NCBI RefSeq assembly: GCF_001421885.1
Contig: NZ_LMLH01000003.1
Span: 213,122-277,121 of the forward strand
Direction of reading: 5' to 3'
Length of the DNA: 64,000 nucleotides
Origin: Pseudomonas sp. Leaf48
GTDB taxonomy: Bacteria > Pseudomonadota > Gammaproteobacteria > Pseudomonadales > Pseudomonadaceae
Shown here: positions 34,807 to 42,794 of the stretch, piece after piece
Position numbering within the stretch: the first letter of the stretch is position 1
Layout of the letters: each line of letters starts with the position of its first letter
Made by a program: the position numbers and the translations under genes
The notes under the pieces: generated by a model
What the model saw: the letters and a program-made list of their open reading frames with translations, nothing else
The model's database searches: none
Told to the model about the DNA's origin: nothing

Positions 34807-35493
34807 ATGGATAGCAGCACGAACCTCCCCAGAAAATATTTTGTCGTAGTAACTCATTGCCCCGCACTTCAACTGGAGCTGGAGACATTACTGTCCAGCA
34901 AACGCTACAACTCGCTGGGCACTTCACAGGCGAAAATGTTTGTCGAGAACTCCGCCCCTCCCGCCCCGCCCCAGAAGCTAATGGAGTTTATTTTCCCCCA
35001 CGGGGACAGAATTGCCCCACCCGCTGTCAAGCATGACACACAGCGCATAGTGTCGACGTTCAAGACCGAGTGGCAATCGGCACAGTTTGACGCCAGGCCT
35101 AATAACACTGCCGCTATCACAGATAAAGCCAAGGAGAGCATCAGGGATGACGTCTCCTATTCGGCCGCACCGCCTGCGCCATTGACCGAAACCTGGCGGC
35201 TGAGCAAAAGCAGCGGCGCACTGATCAAGCATGACATCAAGGTCGAGTTGACCGGCCTGGAGTCGACACTGCTGCAGACCATGCTGCATCACGATGATCG
35301 CGTGGTCAGCAAAGATGATCTGATCCGCAGCATCGGCCGGGAACCTGAACATTATCGGGGTCTCGAGATGTGCCTGAGCCGACTACAGGAGAAGTTCAAG
35401 AGCGCCAGCAATGGCGAACGCTTGTTCCGCGCCGTCAGGAATCGCGGCTACTGCCTGATACAGAAGATTACACGCGGAAAAAGCTTGAACTGA
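34807..35493 (+). CDS. Second orphan winged-helix regulator
   Basis: 228 residues with AGGAGAG upstream. The C-terminal 90 residues are an OmpR-type winged helix (LTGLESTLLQTMLHHDDRVVSKDDLIRSIG...YRGLEMCLSRLQEKFKSASNGERLFRAVRNRGYCLI). The N-terminal 135 residues are not a recognisable receiver; they are Pro/Ala-rich and probably partly disordered. It is not an obvious close copy of the first winged-helix protein. Last gene of the three-gene cassette, 338 bp before the first EPS gene. Confidence 0.8.
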   Translation: MDSSTNLPRKYFVVVTHCPALQLELETLLSSKRYNSLGTSQAKMFVENSAPPAPPQKLMEFIFPHGDRIAPPAVKHDTQRIVSTFKTEWQSAQFDARPNNTAAITDKAKESIRDDVSYSAAPPAPLTETWRLSKSSGALIKHDIKVELTGLESTLLQTMLHHDDRVVSKDDLIRSIGREPEHYRGLEMCLSRLQEKFKSASNGERLFRAVRNRGYCLIQKITRGKSLN

Positions 35494-35831
35494 GCAAGTA
35501 ATTAGCCTCACTGGTAGTGCACTACAACAATAATTATAACGCACCCCGGCCTATAGCCCCCGCCCCTCCTCTTCTACAACCACACCAACAAAGTTACATT
35601 TACCGACCATTTCTAACACCCCCACCTTATATATCACCAAACCAAACTCCTCCTCGTTATAAGTCGTCAGACAGCCCGCACATCAATAACTTAATCTATT
35701 GACTGACAATAGCGCCGTCCCTTGGCGTTTCGATCGTCAATGCATTGCCATCCTACAAAAACAATAACGTTGAATATCGACCTGGCTCTAGCGTGGGCGG
35801 CACGTGAATGGACGTACTTTGGGGATAACGC
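35494..35831 (+). promoter_or_regulatory. C-rich, G-poor leader upstream of the EPS initiating transferase
   Basis: No gene. From 35521 to 35640 the plus strand has about 48 C but only about 7 G, an unusually skewed stretch typical of unstructured RNA and of Rho-loading (rut) sites. It could end the regulatory transcript or attenuate transcription into the EPS genes. An AATAACGTTGA stretch at 35763-35773 resembles a motif upstream of galU and the glycosidase gene. Confidence 0.45.
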
Positions 35832-37226
35832 ATGGATAACAATCTTCGTATCAATCGAAATACCTCGTTCAAAGGATTGACCTTCTGGGGGCAGTGGGTA
35901 CTGGGTCAAGGCGTTGCTGTCGCCTTGTTACTCCTATTGGTTTACAACCAGACGGGCACTGTAGAGTTCTATTACCGAGTGTGTGCAACACTGACTGTAC
36001 TTGCATCGGTGCCCGCCTATACCTGGTGTGGCGTCTATGCAAAGAAAGACAATTATCTGGAAGGTTTGCTCAGGCTACTGATGGGCTGGTCAATGACCCT
36101 GGCAGCGCTGGCCATCGTTGCCTTCCTCTGCAAGGCCAATGAACTGTTTTCTCGCCAGATCATTCTGGTATGGGCAATCTGCGGCTACGTCGGCCAGGCG
36201 CTGTTGTATGTCCCGTTGCATGGTTTTTCCAGGTACTACCAACGTTCACTGCAAAGTGAGCGCAGAACCCTGATTGTGGGGACTGGCGAGTTGGCGTTGG
36301 GATTGGCCGGCAAGCTGCGTACCCTCGAGCACTTTCCATTGGTAGGCCTGGTGAGTTCCGACGCCACACCTTTGCTGGAAGCGAGCGCGCCACCTGTCGT
36401 CGGCTCGCAGGATGAACTCCTGGAGCTGATCAGGACCCATGAAATCCGCCGCCTGTACATCACGCTTCCGCTCAATGAAGCGAGCAGGATCGAAGCGATG
36501 TACGTCGATCTGCTGGATGCCAATGTGGACGTGGTCTGGGTTCCTGACCTGAACAGCCTGACGCTGCTCAATCATTCGGTCCGGGACGTGAATGGCCTGC
36601 CGGCGATCTATCTGAACGAAAGCCCGTTGACCAGCCAACCCACCGCCGCATTGAGCAAAAGCCTGCTCGATAAAAGCGTGGCGCTCATGGCCATTGTCGT
36701 ACTGAGCCCGCTGCTGTTGCTGATTGGCCTGGCCGTCAAGCTGACTTCCCATGGGCCGGTATTCTTCAAGCAGGACCGACATGGCTGGAACGGCAAGGTC
36801 ATTCAGGTCTGGAAGTTCCGCTCGATGCGTGTGCACGACGACCTCGAGGTGAAGCAGGCCAGCCGCAACGATTCGCGAATCACGCCGGTCGGGCGTTTTA
36901 TCCGCCGCACCTCGATCGATGAGTTGCCGCAGTTGTTCAACGTATTGCAAGGCCACATGGCACTGGTGGGACCACGTCCCCATGCCGTTGCCCACAATGA
37001 CTACTACTCCGGGAAGATTCTTGCCTATATGGCTCGCCATCGAATCAAACCGGGCATTACCGGCCTGGCGCAAATCAATGGTTGCCGTGGTGAGACCGAC
37101 ACCATTGACAAGATGCAGAAGCGTGTCGAGATCGACCTTAAGTACATCAACAACTGGTCACTGTGGCTGGATCTGAAGATCCTCGTGAAAACCCCGTTTA
37201 CCTTGCTGTCAAAAGACATCTATTAA
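35832..37226 (+). CDS. Undecaprenyl-phosphate sugar-1-phosphate transferase (WcaJ/WbaP type)
   Basis: 464 residues with GGGGA upstream of the ATG. Five hydrophobic segments: four in residues about 18-135 and one before the catalytic domain (about 280-300). A CoA-binding-like Rossmann part lies between (RTLIVGTGELALGLAGKL). The C-terminal bacterial sugar transferase domain has P-V-F-F-K-Q-D-R-H-G, the K-F-R-S-M-R motif and R-R-T-S-I-D-E-L-P-Q-L-F-N-V-L-Q-G-H-M-A-L-V-G-P-R-P. Transfers a hexose-1-phosphate, usually glucose or galactose, to the lipid carrier and so starts the EPS repeat unit. A terminator follows. Confidence 0.93.
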   Translation: MDNNLRINRNTSFKGLTFWGQWVLGQGVAVALLLLLVYNQTGTVEFYYRVCATLTVLASVPAYTWCGVYAKKDNYLEGLLRLLMGWSMTLAALAIVAFLCKANELFSRQIILVWAICGYVGQALLYVPLHGFSRYYQRSLQSERRTLIVGTGELALGLAGKLRTLEHFPLVGLVSSDATPLLEASAPPVVGSQDELLELIRTHEIRRLYITLPLNEASRIEAMYVDLLDANVDVVWVPDLNSLTLLNHSVRDVNGLPAIYLNESPLTSQPTAALSKSLLDKSVALMAIVVLSPLLLLIGLAVKLTSHGPVFFKQDRHGWNGKVIQVWKFRSMRVHDDLEVKQASRNDSRITPVGRFIRRTSIDELPQLFNVLQGHMALVGPRPHAVAHNDYYSGKILAYMARHRIKPGITGLAQINGCRGETDTIDKMQKRVEIDLKYINNWSLWLDLKILVKTPFTLLSKDIY

Positions 37227-37256
37227 CGGTTTTCCACGCAACACCGGCAACACGAC

Positions 37257-37279
37257 AAGGGGACGCAAGTCCCCTTTTT
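37257..37279 (+). terminator. Intrinsic terminator after the initiating transferase
   Basis: aaggggac gcaa gtcccctt followed by T residues, 30 nt past the stop. Confidence 0.88.
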
Positions 37280-37375
37280 CGTGGGTGATCATTAATTTCC
37301 GAGAGCCACCAACGCCCCACCATCCGTCATGTCAGCAGAGGGATGGCACGTTTTTTTTGGTGGGGGCGCGCGATG

Positions 37376-37477
37376 CTGTAGGAGCCAGCCTGCTGGCGAT
37401 GGTCGTTAACGATAACGCGTGCAAGCTGGTTAAACGCGGCGCGCTTGAGTCCATCGCCAGCAAGCCGGCTCCTACAG
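37376..37477. repeat. REPIN (GTAGGAGCC type)
   Basis: ctgtaggagccagcctgctg and its inverted partner cagcaagccggctcctacag flank a spacer of about 60 nt. Confidence 0.85.
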
Positions 37478-37506
37478 AGACCGGCTCCATCACACGACAC
37501 CGAATT

Positions 37507-37588
37507 TGTAGGAACTGGCTTGCCAGCGATGACGTCCGAACGTCCAACGCAAACCTCAAGACCGCATCGCCTGCAAGCGCGCCTACAG
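37507..37588. repeat. Degenerate REPIN abutting the yjbH stop codon
   Basis: tgtaggaactggcttgccag and the inverted cctgcaagcgcgcctacag form a second, more diverged REP pair; it may also end the yjb transcript. Confidence 0.7.
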
Positions 37589-37590
37589 AT

Positions 37591-39669
37591 TTACTCAGTG
37601 ATCTTGTCGAAGTTACGGTAGAACAGATCACTGTCGCGGCTATCGGTCATGGCGTGCAGCGAGTAACTGCGCCCAAGTCGTGCACCACCGTCGCGAGTCA
37701 GTGGCGACCAGACGATGTTGGCGCGACGCATGGTCGACACACTCATCATCTCGTCGAACGGAATGGACACGTAGATACCCTTGTCGAAACTGCCCTCGCC
37801 GTATTCCTCGCTGGTGGCGCTGGTCATCGTGGCCCAGGCACCGAAGCGCACGCCGTTGGCGAATTCCCGAGACAGGTCGACCGTGGCGCCCCAGTCCTTC
37901 GCCAGGTAGCGTCCAACGCTGACGGCAGCCTGAGCGTCGAAAGGCAAGTCGGTGTAACCGGTGATGTGACCGGTGACAGTCGAGTAATCGCGCAGGCCAA
38001 AGCCCTGGTCGAAGTCACGCTGGCGAACGTAGTTCAGGTCCGCGCCGACGGACCAGCGCTGCCCCTGCGGACGGAACAGCGCTTCACCGCCGACACCGGC
38101 GAACATCGACTCCAGGTAACCACCGTAGACCATGCCATACCAGTCCTGGTCCAGTTGCCTGGCGTGGTTGAACTGGAACGTCGGCATGGTGACGTCAGAG
38201 GTGGTCATATACTGGCGCAGATCCGTTCGAACCCGCGGCAACCCACTCGGTGCGTCGTAGGTAAAATTATCGTAGTTGTTCAGCAGATTGACGCTGAGCA
38301 AACCGCTCCACCAGGTGTTGCGCGTGAAGCGATACTCGGCATCCGCATCGGCGCTTATCTGATAGAGCAGACCATCCGGGCCGCCGACGTTCTGTTTGTA
38401 GCCCAGGCCGACACCATATTTGAGTGGATCCCTTGTCTGGGTATAGAGCGTTGTTTCCCTGTGCGGCATCGCCGCGTTGACCTCGGTGGTGCGATGCAGA
38501 CTTTTCAGCGGTTCCTCATTGTTGACCACTTCGCGGAAGGTCTCACGAGGCACGCTGGTTTCTTCCAGGGGCATGTCGTAACGCTTGTTGACCAGGGTAA
38601 ACCAGTCGATGTCGTCATTGACGCTGTTATCCAGGATCCGGCTGGCGCGACCGACCGCTTTTGCCGAATGGAAGTAATTGGTCTGCTCGCCGTACACCAG
38701 CAGCTCGGAACCGCGTTGGGCCACACGCTCGACGTCGTAGCCCGCATTTTTCTGCAAGCGTCGGGATACGTCGGCCCAATTGACCTGGTCCGGTGCGGTG
38801 ACCGGCGCGTGCGCGGGCAGGCGCTCGACCGGCGGGTCGAAGGTCTTGGCCGGTGCCTTGCGGCTGACGAAGTTGGTGTGCAAGGTAATGCCGAACATGG
38901 CGGTGTTGCCGCGTTCCCAGGCAGCGCTGAGATCCACCGAGTCGGTCAGCTTGAACACCGCACCGAGATTGATCGGCGAGTCTTGCTTGATGTGGTTGTC
39001 CTTGGGCTCGTCCTTGTAGTCGTTGCCTTCGTATTCGAGTTTCAGGCTGAGGGGCTCCCAGGGTGTCTGGTAGCTCACACCACCAAACAACGAGGGGCGT
39101 CCACGAAAATACGCATTGGTATTGACGTCACCGGTGCCATCGCCCTCAGGCCGGGTATCGAAGCGGTCATCGATCCCGCCTAACGGGTTATCGAAATCGC
39201 CGCGGTTGCCCAGGTAGCCCCAGGCAACGCCGGCGCTGAAATCGAAGTCGTTGTATCGCTTGTTGGCAACCAGGTATTCACTGGAGAACAGACCGGTACC
39301 ACCAACGTCGCGAAAGCCCAGGGCCAGCTCGGGTGCCCAGTGGCTTTCCTGCCACAGCCGCAACTTGACGTCCACGGCCTTGTCTTTATAACTCTGATCG
39401 CCACTCAACGACTCGGGGCCATATCTGCGGTTGGTGATCGCGGTGTAGCGGAATGAACCTTCAAGCCACTCAAAGGGCTGTAACGAAACGCTGTAGCGGC
39501 TATATGGACTGGTGCGGTTGGCATTCACACTCAACTCGCCGGCGGGTGCCATGCGGGCCGTCGGAGTCTGCAGCAGGCCCACACCGCCGAAATCATTTTG
39601 GGTTATGCGTGGCTCTGCATAAGCCAGGCCACAAGGTATTAACAACACAGCTGCAAAACGTAAACTCAA
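37591..39669 (-). CDS. yjbH: YjbH-family outer-membrane EPS secretion protein (DUF940)
   Basis: 692 residues, as in E. coli YjbH. Signal peptide to about residue 18 (CGLAYA), then the pattern T-Q-N-D-F-G-G-V-G-L-L-Q-T-P-T-A-R-M at the start of the mature protein, typical of the family. The rest is rich in alternating strands, with repeated W/Y-G-x and N-x-R motifs, as expected for two beta-barrel units. Last gene of the minus-strand operon; it overlaps yjbG by 4 nt (ATGA). Probably helps the polymer cross or leave the outer membrane; the precise role is not established in the family. Confidence 0.9.
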   Translation of the reverse strand: MSLRFAAVLLIPCGLAYAEPRITQNDFGGVGLLQTPTARMAPAGELSVNANRTSPYSRYSVSLQPFEWLEGSFRYTAITNRRYGPESLSGDQSYKDKAVDVKLRLWQESHWAPELALGFRDVGGTGLFSSEYLVANKRYNDFDFSAGVAWGYLGNRGDFDNPLGGIDDRFDTRPEGDGTGDVNTNAYFRGRPSLFGGVSYQTPWEPLSLKLEYEGNDYKDEPKDNHIKQDSPINLGAVFKLTDSVDLSAAWERGNTAMFGITLHTNFVSRKAPAKTFDPPVERLPAHAPVTAPDQVNWADVSRRLQKNAGYDVERVAQRGSELLVYGEQTNYFHSAKAVGRASRILDNSVNDDIDWFTLVNKRYDMPLEETSVPRETFREVVNNEEPLKSLHRTTEVNAAMPHRETTLYTQTRDPLKYGVGLGYKQNVGGPDGLLYQISADADAEYRFTRNTWWSGLLSVNLLNNYDNFTYDAPSGLPRVRTDLRQYMTTSDVTMPTFQFNHARQLDQDWYGMVYGGYLESMFAGVGGEALFRPQGQRWSVGADLNYVRQRDFDQGFGLRDYSTVTGHITGYTDLPFDAQAAVSVGRYLAKDWGATVDLSREFANGVRFGAWATMTSATSEEYGEGSFDKGIYVSIPFDEMMSVSTMRRANIVWSPLTRDGGARLGRSYSLHAMTDSRDSDLFYRNFDKITE

Positions 39670-40430
39670 GGAACCACCTCAGCCAGTTGCGCGGCAAAAA
39701 ATTCAGCCAGCTGCTGATTCAGTTCAGGTAGGGGCGGATTCAGATCATCGGTTCTGACCGGCACCAGAATTTTGCTGCCGGCGGCAGGCACCTGCCCGCC
39801 CTCGCGATTCCACGGCGCAATGCCGACCCGGCGAGTGACGCCGTCCGGTTGAATGAGCCAGAGGTAATCGGTTTCGGCATCGGCAAGCGGTGCACACCCT
39901 TGCAGGTAGTCACTGGCCTGCTGCATGGCGCGGTGCTCGAGCCGGCACGGCACGGCCACAGCGCCCAGCACTTCAACAACCTTGGGGCGTTGCGGATAGA
40001 CCAGGCTGTCGCCGTCATCGAGACGGAAGTTGCGGGCGAACCCGACCTCGACCGCGACCGGGTCGAGGACGGCAACCTGGCGGCCAGTGACCGGCAAGCG
40101 GCTGACTTGCTCGTACAGGCGCGACGCCAATGCCGCCCGCCCGGTCTGCTCGAAGAGCAAGGCGGTACGTTGCAGCACCTTCAAATCGAACAAGACCCCG
40201 GCTTTCAGCCGGGTCTGCTCCTCGAGCAGCGACTGGCGCAACCAGGCGGCCGCCAGCCAGTAACCTTCAGGGTTGGGTTGCGCGAAACGAATCACGTCCA
40301 GTACACGGGCGCCGGGTTGCAAGTCGACCTGCCCCGGGTGGCGAACATCGCCAGTGACGGAAACCGCCGCCACACTCACGCTGCCCGCCGTCAGCAGTAC
40401 GCACGTCGATAAAATCCTGGCGAGCTTCAA
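39666..40430 (-). CDS. yjbG: YjbG/GfcC-family periplasmic capsule protein
   Basis: 254 residues. Signal peptide to about residue 21 (SVSVAA), then GfcC-type modules with V-T-G-D-V-R-H-P-G-Q-V-D-L-Q-P-G-A-R-V-L-D-V (a SLBB/beta-grasp repeat) and a second such part (VYPQRPKVVEVLGAVAVPC). A C-terminal helix may be the amphipathic segment described for GfcC. Overlaps yjbF and yjbH by 4 nt each. Confidence 0.87.
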   Translation of the reverse strand: MKLARILSTCVLLTAGSVSVAAVSVTGDVRHPGQVDLQPGARVLDVIRFAQPNPEGYWLAAAWLRQSLLEEQTRLKAGVLFDLKVLQRTALLFEQTGRAALASRLYEQVSRLPVTGRQVAVLDPVAVEVGFARNFRLDDGDSLVYPQRPKVVEVLGAVAVPCRLEHRAMQQASDYLQGCAPLADAETDYLWLIQPDGVTRRVGIAPWNREGGQVPAAGSKILVPVRTDDLNPPLPELNQQLAEFFAAQLAEVVP

Positions 40431-41101
40431 CGGACAACCCCACGCTCAGACGTCAACTGAACGATCTTCACCCGCAGTTGCTTCGTCAGCTGCTGCTCAC
40501 TCTGCAGAATCAAACCGTTATCCGGATCGACCCAATAATGATTGGTCGCATGCAGCCCAATAGCCGGTGCATCAATATGCTCGTCGACACGCAGCACGGC
40601 GTATTCCTTGTCCAGAATCCTGATGGTTTCCATGGGCCGGCGATTGAAGCGACTGCTCAACTCGACACCCACTTCGTAGCCTTGATAAAGATCGATCCAG
40701 CGTTGACTGCTGTACCCGTCGGGCAGCCGATGCAGTCCTTGGCGGAACGGCGAGACGGCGTCAAAGCGCGTCCCGTCGAGGTCGCCATCGACACCGAGTC
40801 CGACACTGCGTACCGCAAGCCCGTCGCGCAGCAACAGCACCTGCTTGCCGGACGCGACCCAGTACTGCAGGTCGCCCCGCTGGCGCACCATCGCCAGCAC
40901 CCCCTCGCCGGAGGGCGTGCTGAGCTTGAGTTGGGGAAACTGCACCGCCGCCACCTGGGCCGGCGTCACCTGCAGCTCATCGGGCCCGCTGAACGCCGCT
41001 TTCAGGTTGGTCAACGAGGCGGTCATCAGGGGATTACAGCCACACAACAGCGACGCCGCCATCAAGCAGACGCTAACTTTCAACGTTCTCACAGTCGGCA
41101 C
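40427..41101 (-). CDS. yjbF: YjbF/GfcB-family outer-membrane lipoprotein
   Basis: 224 residues. Lipobox L-L-C-G-C (Cys about residue 22) after a short hydrophobic signal. The mature part carries the YjbF-type domain, with L-L-R-D-G-L-A-V-R-S-V-G-L and H-Y-W-V-D-P-D-N-G-L-I-L-Q-S-E-Q. It starts 5 nt after the wza stop, so it is part of the same operon. Confidence 0.87.
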   Translation of the reverse strand: MPTVRTLKVSVCLMAASLLCGCNPLMTASLTNLKAAFSGPDELQVTPAQVAAVQFPQLKLSTPSGEGVLAMVRQRGDLQYWVASGKQVLLLRDGLAVRSVGLGVDGDLDGTRFDAVSPFRQGLHRLPDGYSSQRWIDLYQGYEVGVELSSRFNRRPMETIRILDKEYAVLRVDEHIDAPAIGLHATNHYWVDPDNGLILQSEQQLTKQLRVKIVQLTSERGVVR

Positions 41102-41106
41102 GGGCC

Positions 41107-42216
41107 TTATCGGTTGTTGGCTTCACTGAGGTTGTTTTGCGCGGCAGCGCCTATGCCCAGAATCGAAGCCGATGGCACCAATTGGCTGATGAAGCGGTTC
41201 CAGCGAGTGACGTTGGCAGGGCCGACGTAAACGATGTCCTTGGGGTGCACATCGAAGTGCGTGGCCAGGGCCATGGCGGAAGGCGATTCGGCTTGCAGCT
41301 GATAGATCCTGGCCGGTTCGACATCGAGGTTTTCAACGCCCCTGATGACGTACACCGCGTTGCCGTTGGAGGTGTTCTGGTTCAACCCGCCGACCGAACC
41401 GATGACGTCGGACAGGTTCATGGTGCGGGTCTTGAACGTCAACGCACGTGGTTGATTGACCTCCCCCATCACATAAATCTTTTTGTTGTCGTTGTAGGGC
41501 AGGTACAGCTGATCACCGCCGCGCAGGTAGACCTTCTGCAACGCCGAATCCTGTTGATTGAGCGCATCCAGGTTCAGCGGATAAACCCGCCCGTTTCGCG
41601 TCAACAGCAGCCCGGACAGATCGGCATTGAGCGGATCGATGCCGGCCGACCCCAGGGCCTCGACGACGCTGAGCGGATTGGTGGATATCGGCTGCGGACC
41701 AGCCTTCAACACGGCACCCGAGACCACGATTTTCTGGCTGGCAAACCGCAGGACCGCGACATCCACTTGCGGGTCCGAAATGAACGTCGACAACTTCTCG
41801 GCGATATCGGAGCGCAGTTGCTGGATGGTCTTTCCGGCGGCCTGGATTTCTTTGATGTAGGGGTAGTAAAGCGTGCCATCGGAGCGAACCAGACGGCCGT
41901 TGGCATCGATTTGTTGCTGCGCCCCCGACGGGGCCGTGAGTTCAGGGTGGTCCCATACCGTGATGTACAAGACATCGTTATTACCGATCAGGTATTCGGC
42001 GGGCTCCACCAATAGCTCCGGTGGCAGAGAATCACGTACGGGGGTGGCTCTTTCCATGGCGATGAGCTTGGGGGTAATCGGGATAAGCTCGACCCGACTG
42101 CTTTCGCTGGTACCTTCGCGAGTGATATCACTGCTGCTCAGATGTTGACCCGGAGAAAACATGCAACCTTGCAAAGCAATACTTGCCAGCATTAAAAAAG
42201 GAAAACTACGATTCAT
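41107..42216 (-). CDS. wza: Outer-membrane polysaccharide export protein (Wza family)
   Basis: 369 residues, as in E. coli Wza. Lipobox A-L-Q-G-C (Cys about residue 18). The Poly_export domain (Y-L-I-G-N-N-D-V-L-Y-I-T-V-W-D-H-P-E-L) is followed by two SLBB domains (VVSGAVLKAGPQPI...; YVMGEVNQPRALTFKTRTMNLSDVI). The C-terminal amphipathic helix (NRFISQLVPSASILGIGAAA) would form the outer-membrane pore in the octamer. Placed between yjbE and yjbF, unlike the E. coli yjbEFGH order. Confidence 0.93.
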   Translation of the reverse strand: MNRSFPFLMLASIALQGCMFSPGQHLSSSDITREGTSESSRVELIPITPKLIAMERATPVRDSLPPELLVEPAEYLIGNNDVLYITVWDHPELTAPSGAQQQIDANGRLVRSDGTLYYPYIKEIQAAGKTIQQLRSDIAEKLSTFISDPQVDVAVLRFASQKIVVSGAVLKAGPQPISTNPLSVVEALGSAGIDPLNADLSGLLLTRNGRVYPLNLDALNQQDSALQKVYLRGGDQLYLPYNDNKKIYVMGEVNQPRALTFKTRTMNLSDVIGSVGGLNQNTSNGNAVYVIRGVENLDVEPARIYQLQAESPSAMALATHFDVHPKDIVYVGPANVTRWNRFISQLVPSASILGIGAAAQNNLSEANNR

Positions 42217-42245
42217 AACAGCACGCTAGTCAGGGGCAAAGCAAA

Positions 42246-42279
42246 ACAAGATCACCCGGCATTAACCGGGCAATCTTGT
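42246..42279 (-). terminator. Hairpin between yjbE and wza, probable attenuator
   Basis: On the minus strand acaagattgcccgg ttaat ccgggtgatcttgt has a long stem with one mismatch, followed by tttgctttg. It would stop most transcripts after yjbE and let fewer continue into wza-yjbFGH, giving much yjbE product. Confidence 0.7.
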
Positions 42280-42298
42280 ATTACAGCTGCAGGTTTTC

Positions 42299-42544
42299 TC
42301 AGTTACTTGTACCGGTGGTCCCGGTAGTACCAGTGGTTCCGGTAGTGCCAGTGGTTCCGCCGTTGGAACTGCCACCACTGTTGGACGCTGCAACCGCCGT
42401 CGCAACCAATGCAGTACTCGCCATTGCGGCTTGTGCAGCGGTCACGTCACCCAGGACTTTCGTATCCAGGGTCAGCGGTGCTTCTACGGCGATTGCCCAA
42501 CTGCTTGTCATGGACAAAAGGGCTATTACCAGCATTCTTTTCAT
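42299..42544 (-). CDS. yjbE: YjbE-like small secreted EPS protein
   Basis: 81 residues. Signal peptide to about residue 19 (SSWAIA), then an Ala/Thr/Val stretch and a Gly-Thr tail made of four or five G-T-T repeats (encoded by a repeated GGTACCACC-type unit). This layout fits E. coli YjbE: small, secreted, with a Thr/Gly-rich end. It is the first gene of the yjb/wza operon. Assignment is by size, signal, composition and place. Confidence 0.75.
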   Translation of the reverse strand: MKRMLVIALLSMTSSWAIAVEAPLTLDTKVLGDVTAAQAAMASTALVATAVAASNSGGSSNGGTTGTTGTTGTTGTTGTSN

Positions 42545-42794
42545 ATCAAATTCCTCCCTGGTGCTCGACGTTTCGGATTGATACCAGGCGTTCAGTTAAT
42601 TGCAGAACATGATCAAGCCGCAAGGTGTTCGAATTCGTCGCCAACACCGCATGACTGCCACATGTCGAACGGCAATGTTCATATCTACGGGGTTGCCGGG
42701 CACATGAACAGTCAATTTTCCCGACGTTCTTTAACATCGTCGCCAGAGATAACAGTTGAGTGGTAATCGATGATCCCCGGCTCGCCAGGAAACC

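Noticed and set aside
37285..39183. Open frame of 632 codons opposite yjbH
   Set aside because: It runs through the REPINs and the antisense of yjbH and has no RBS or domain. A shadow of codon bias.
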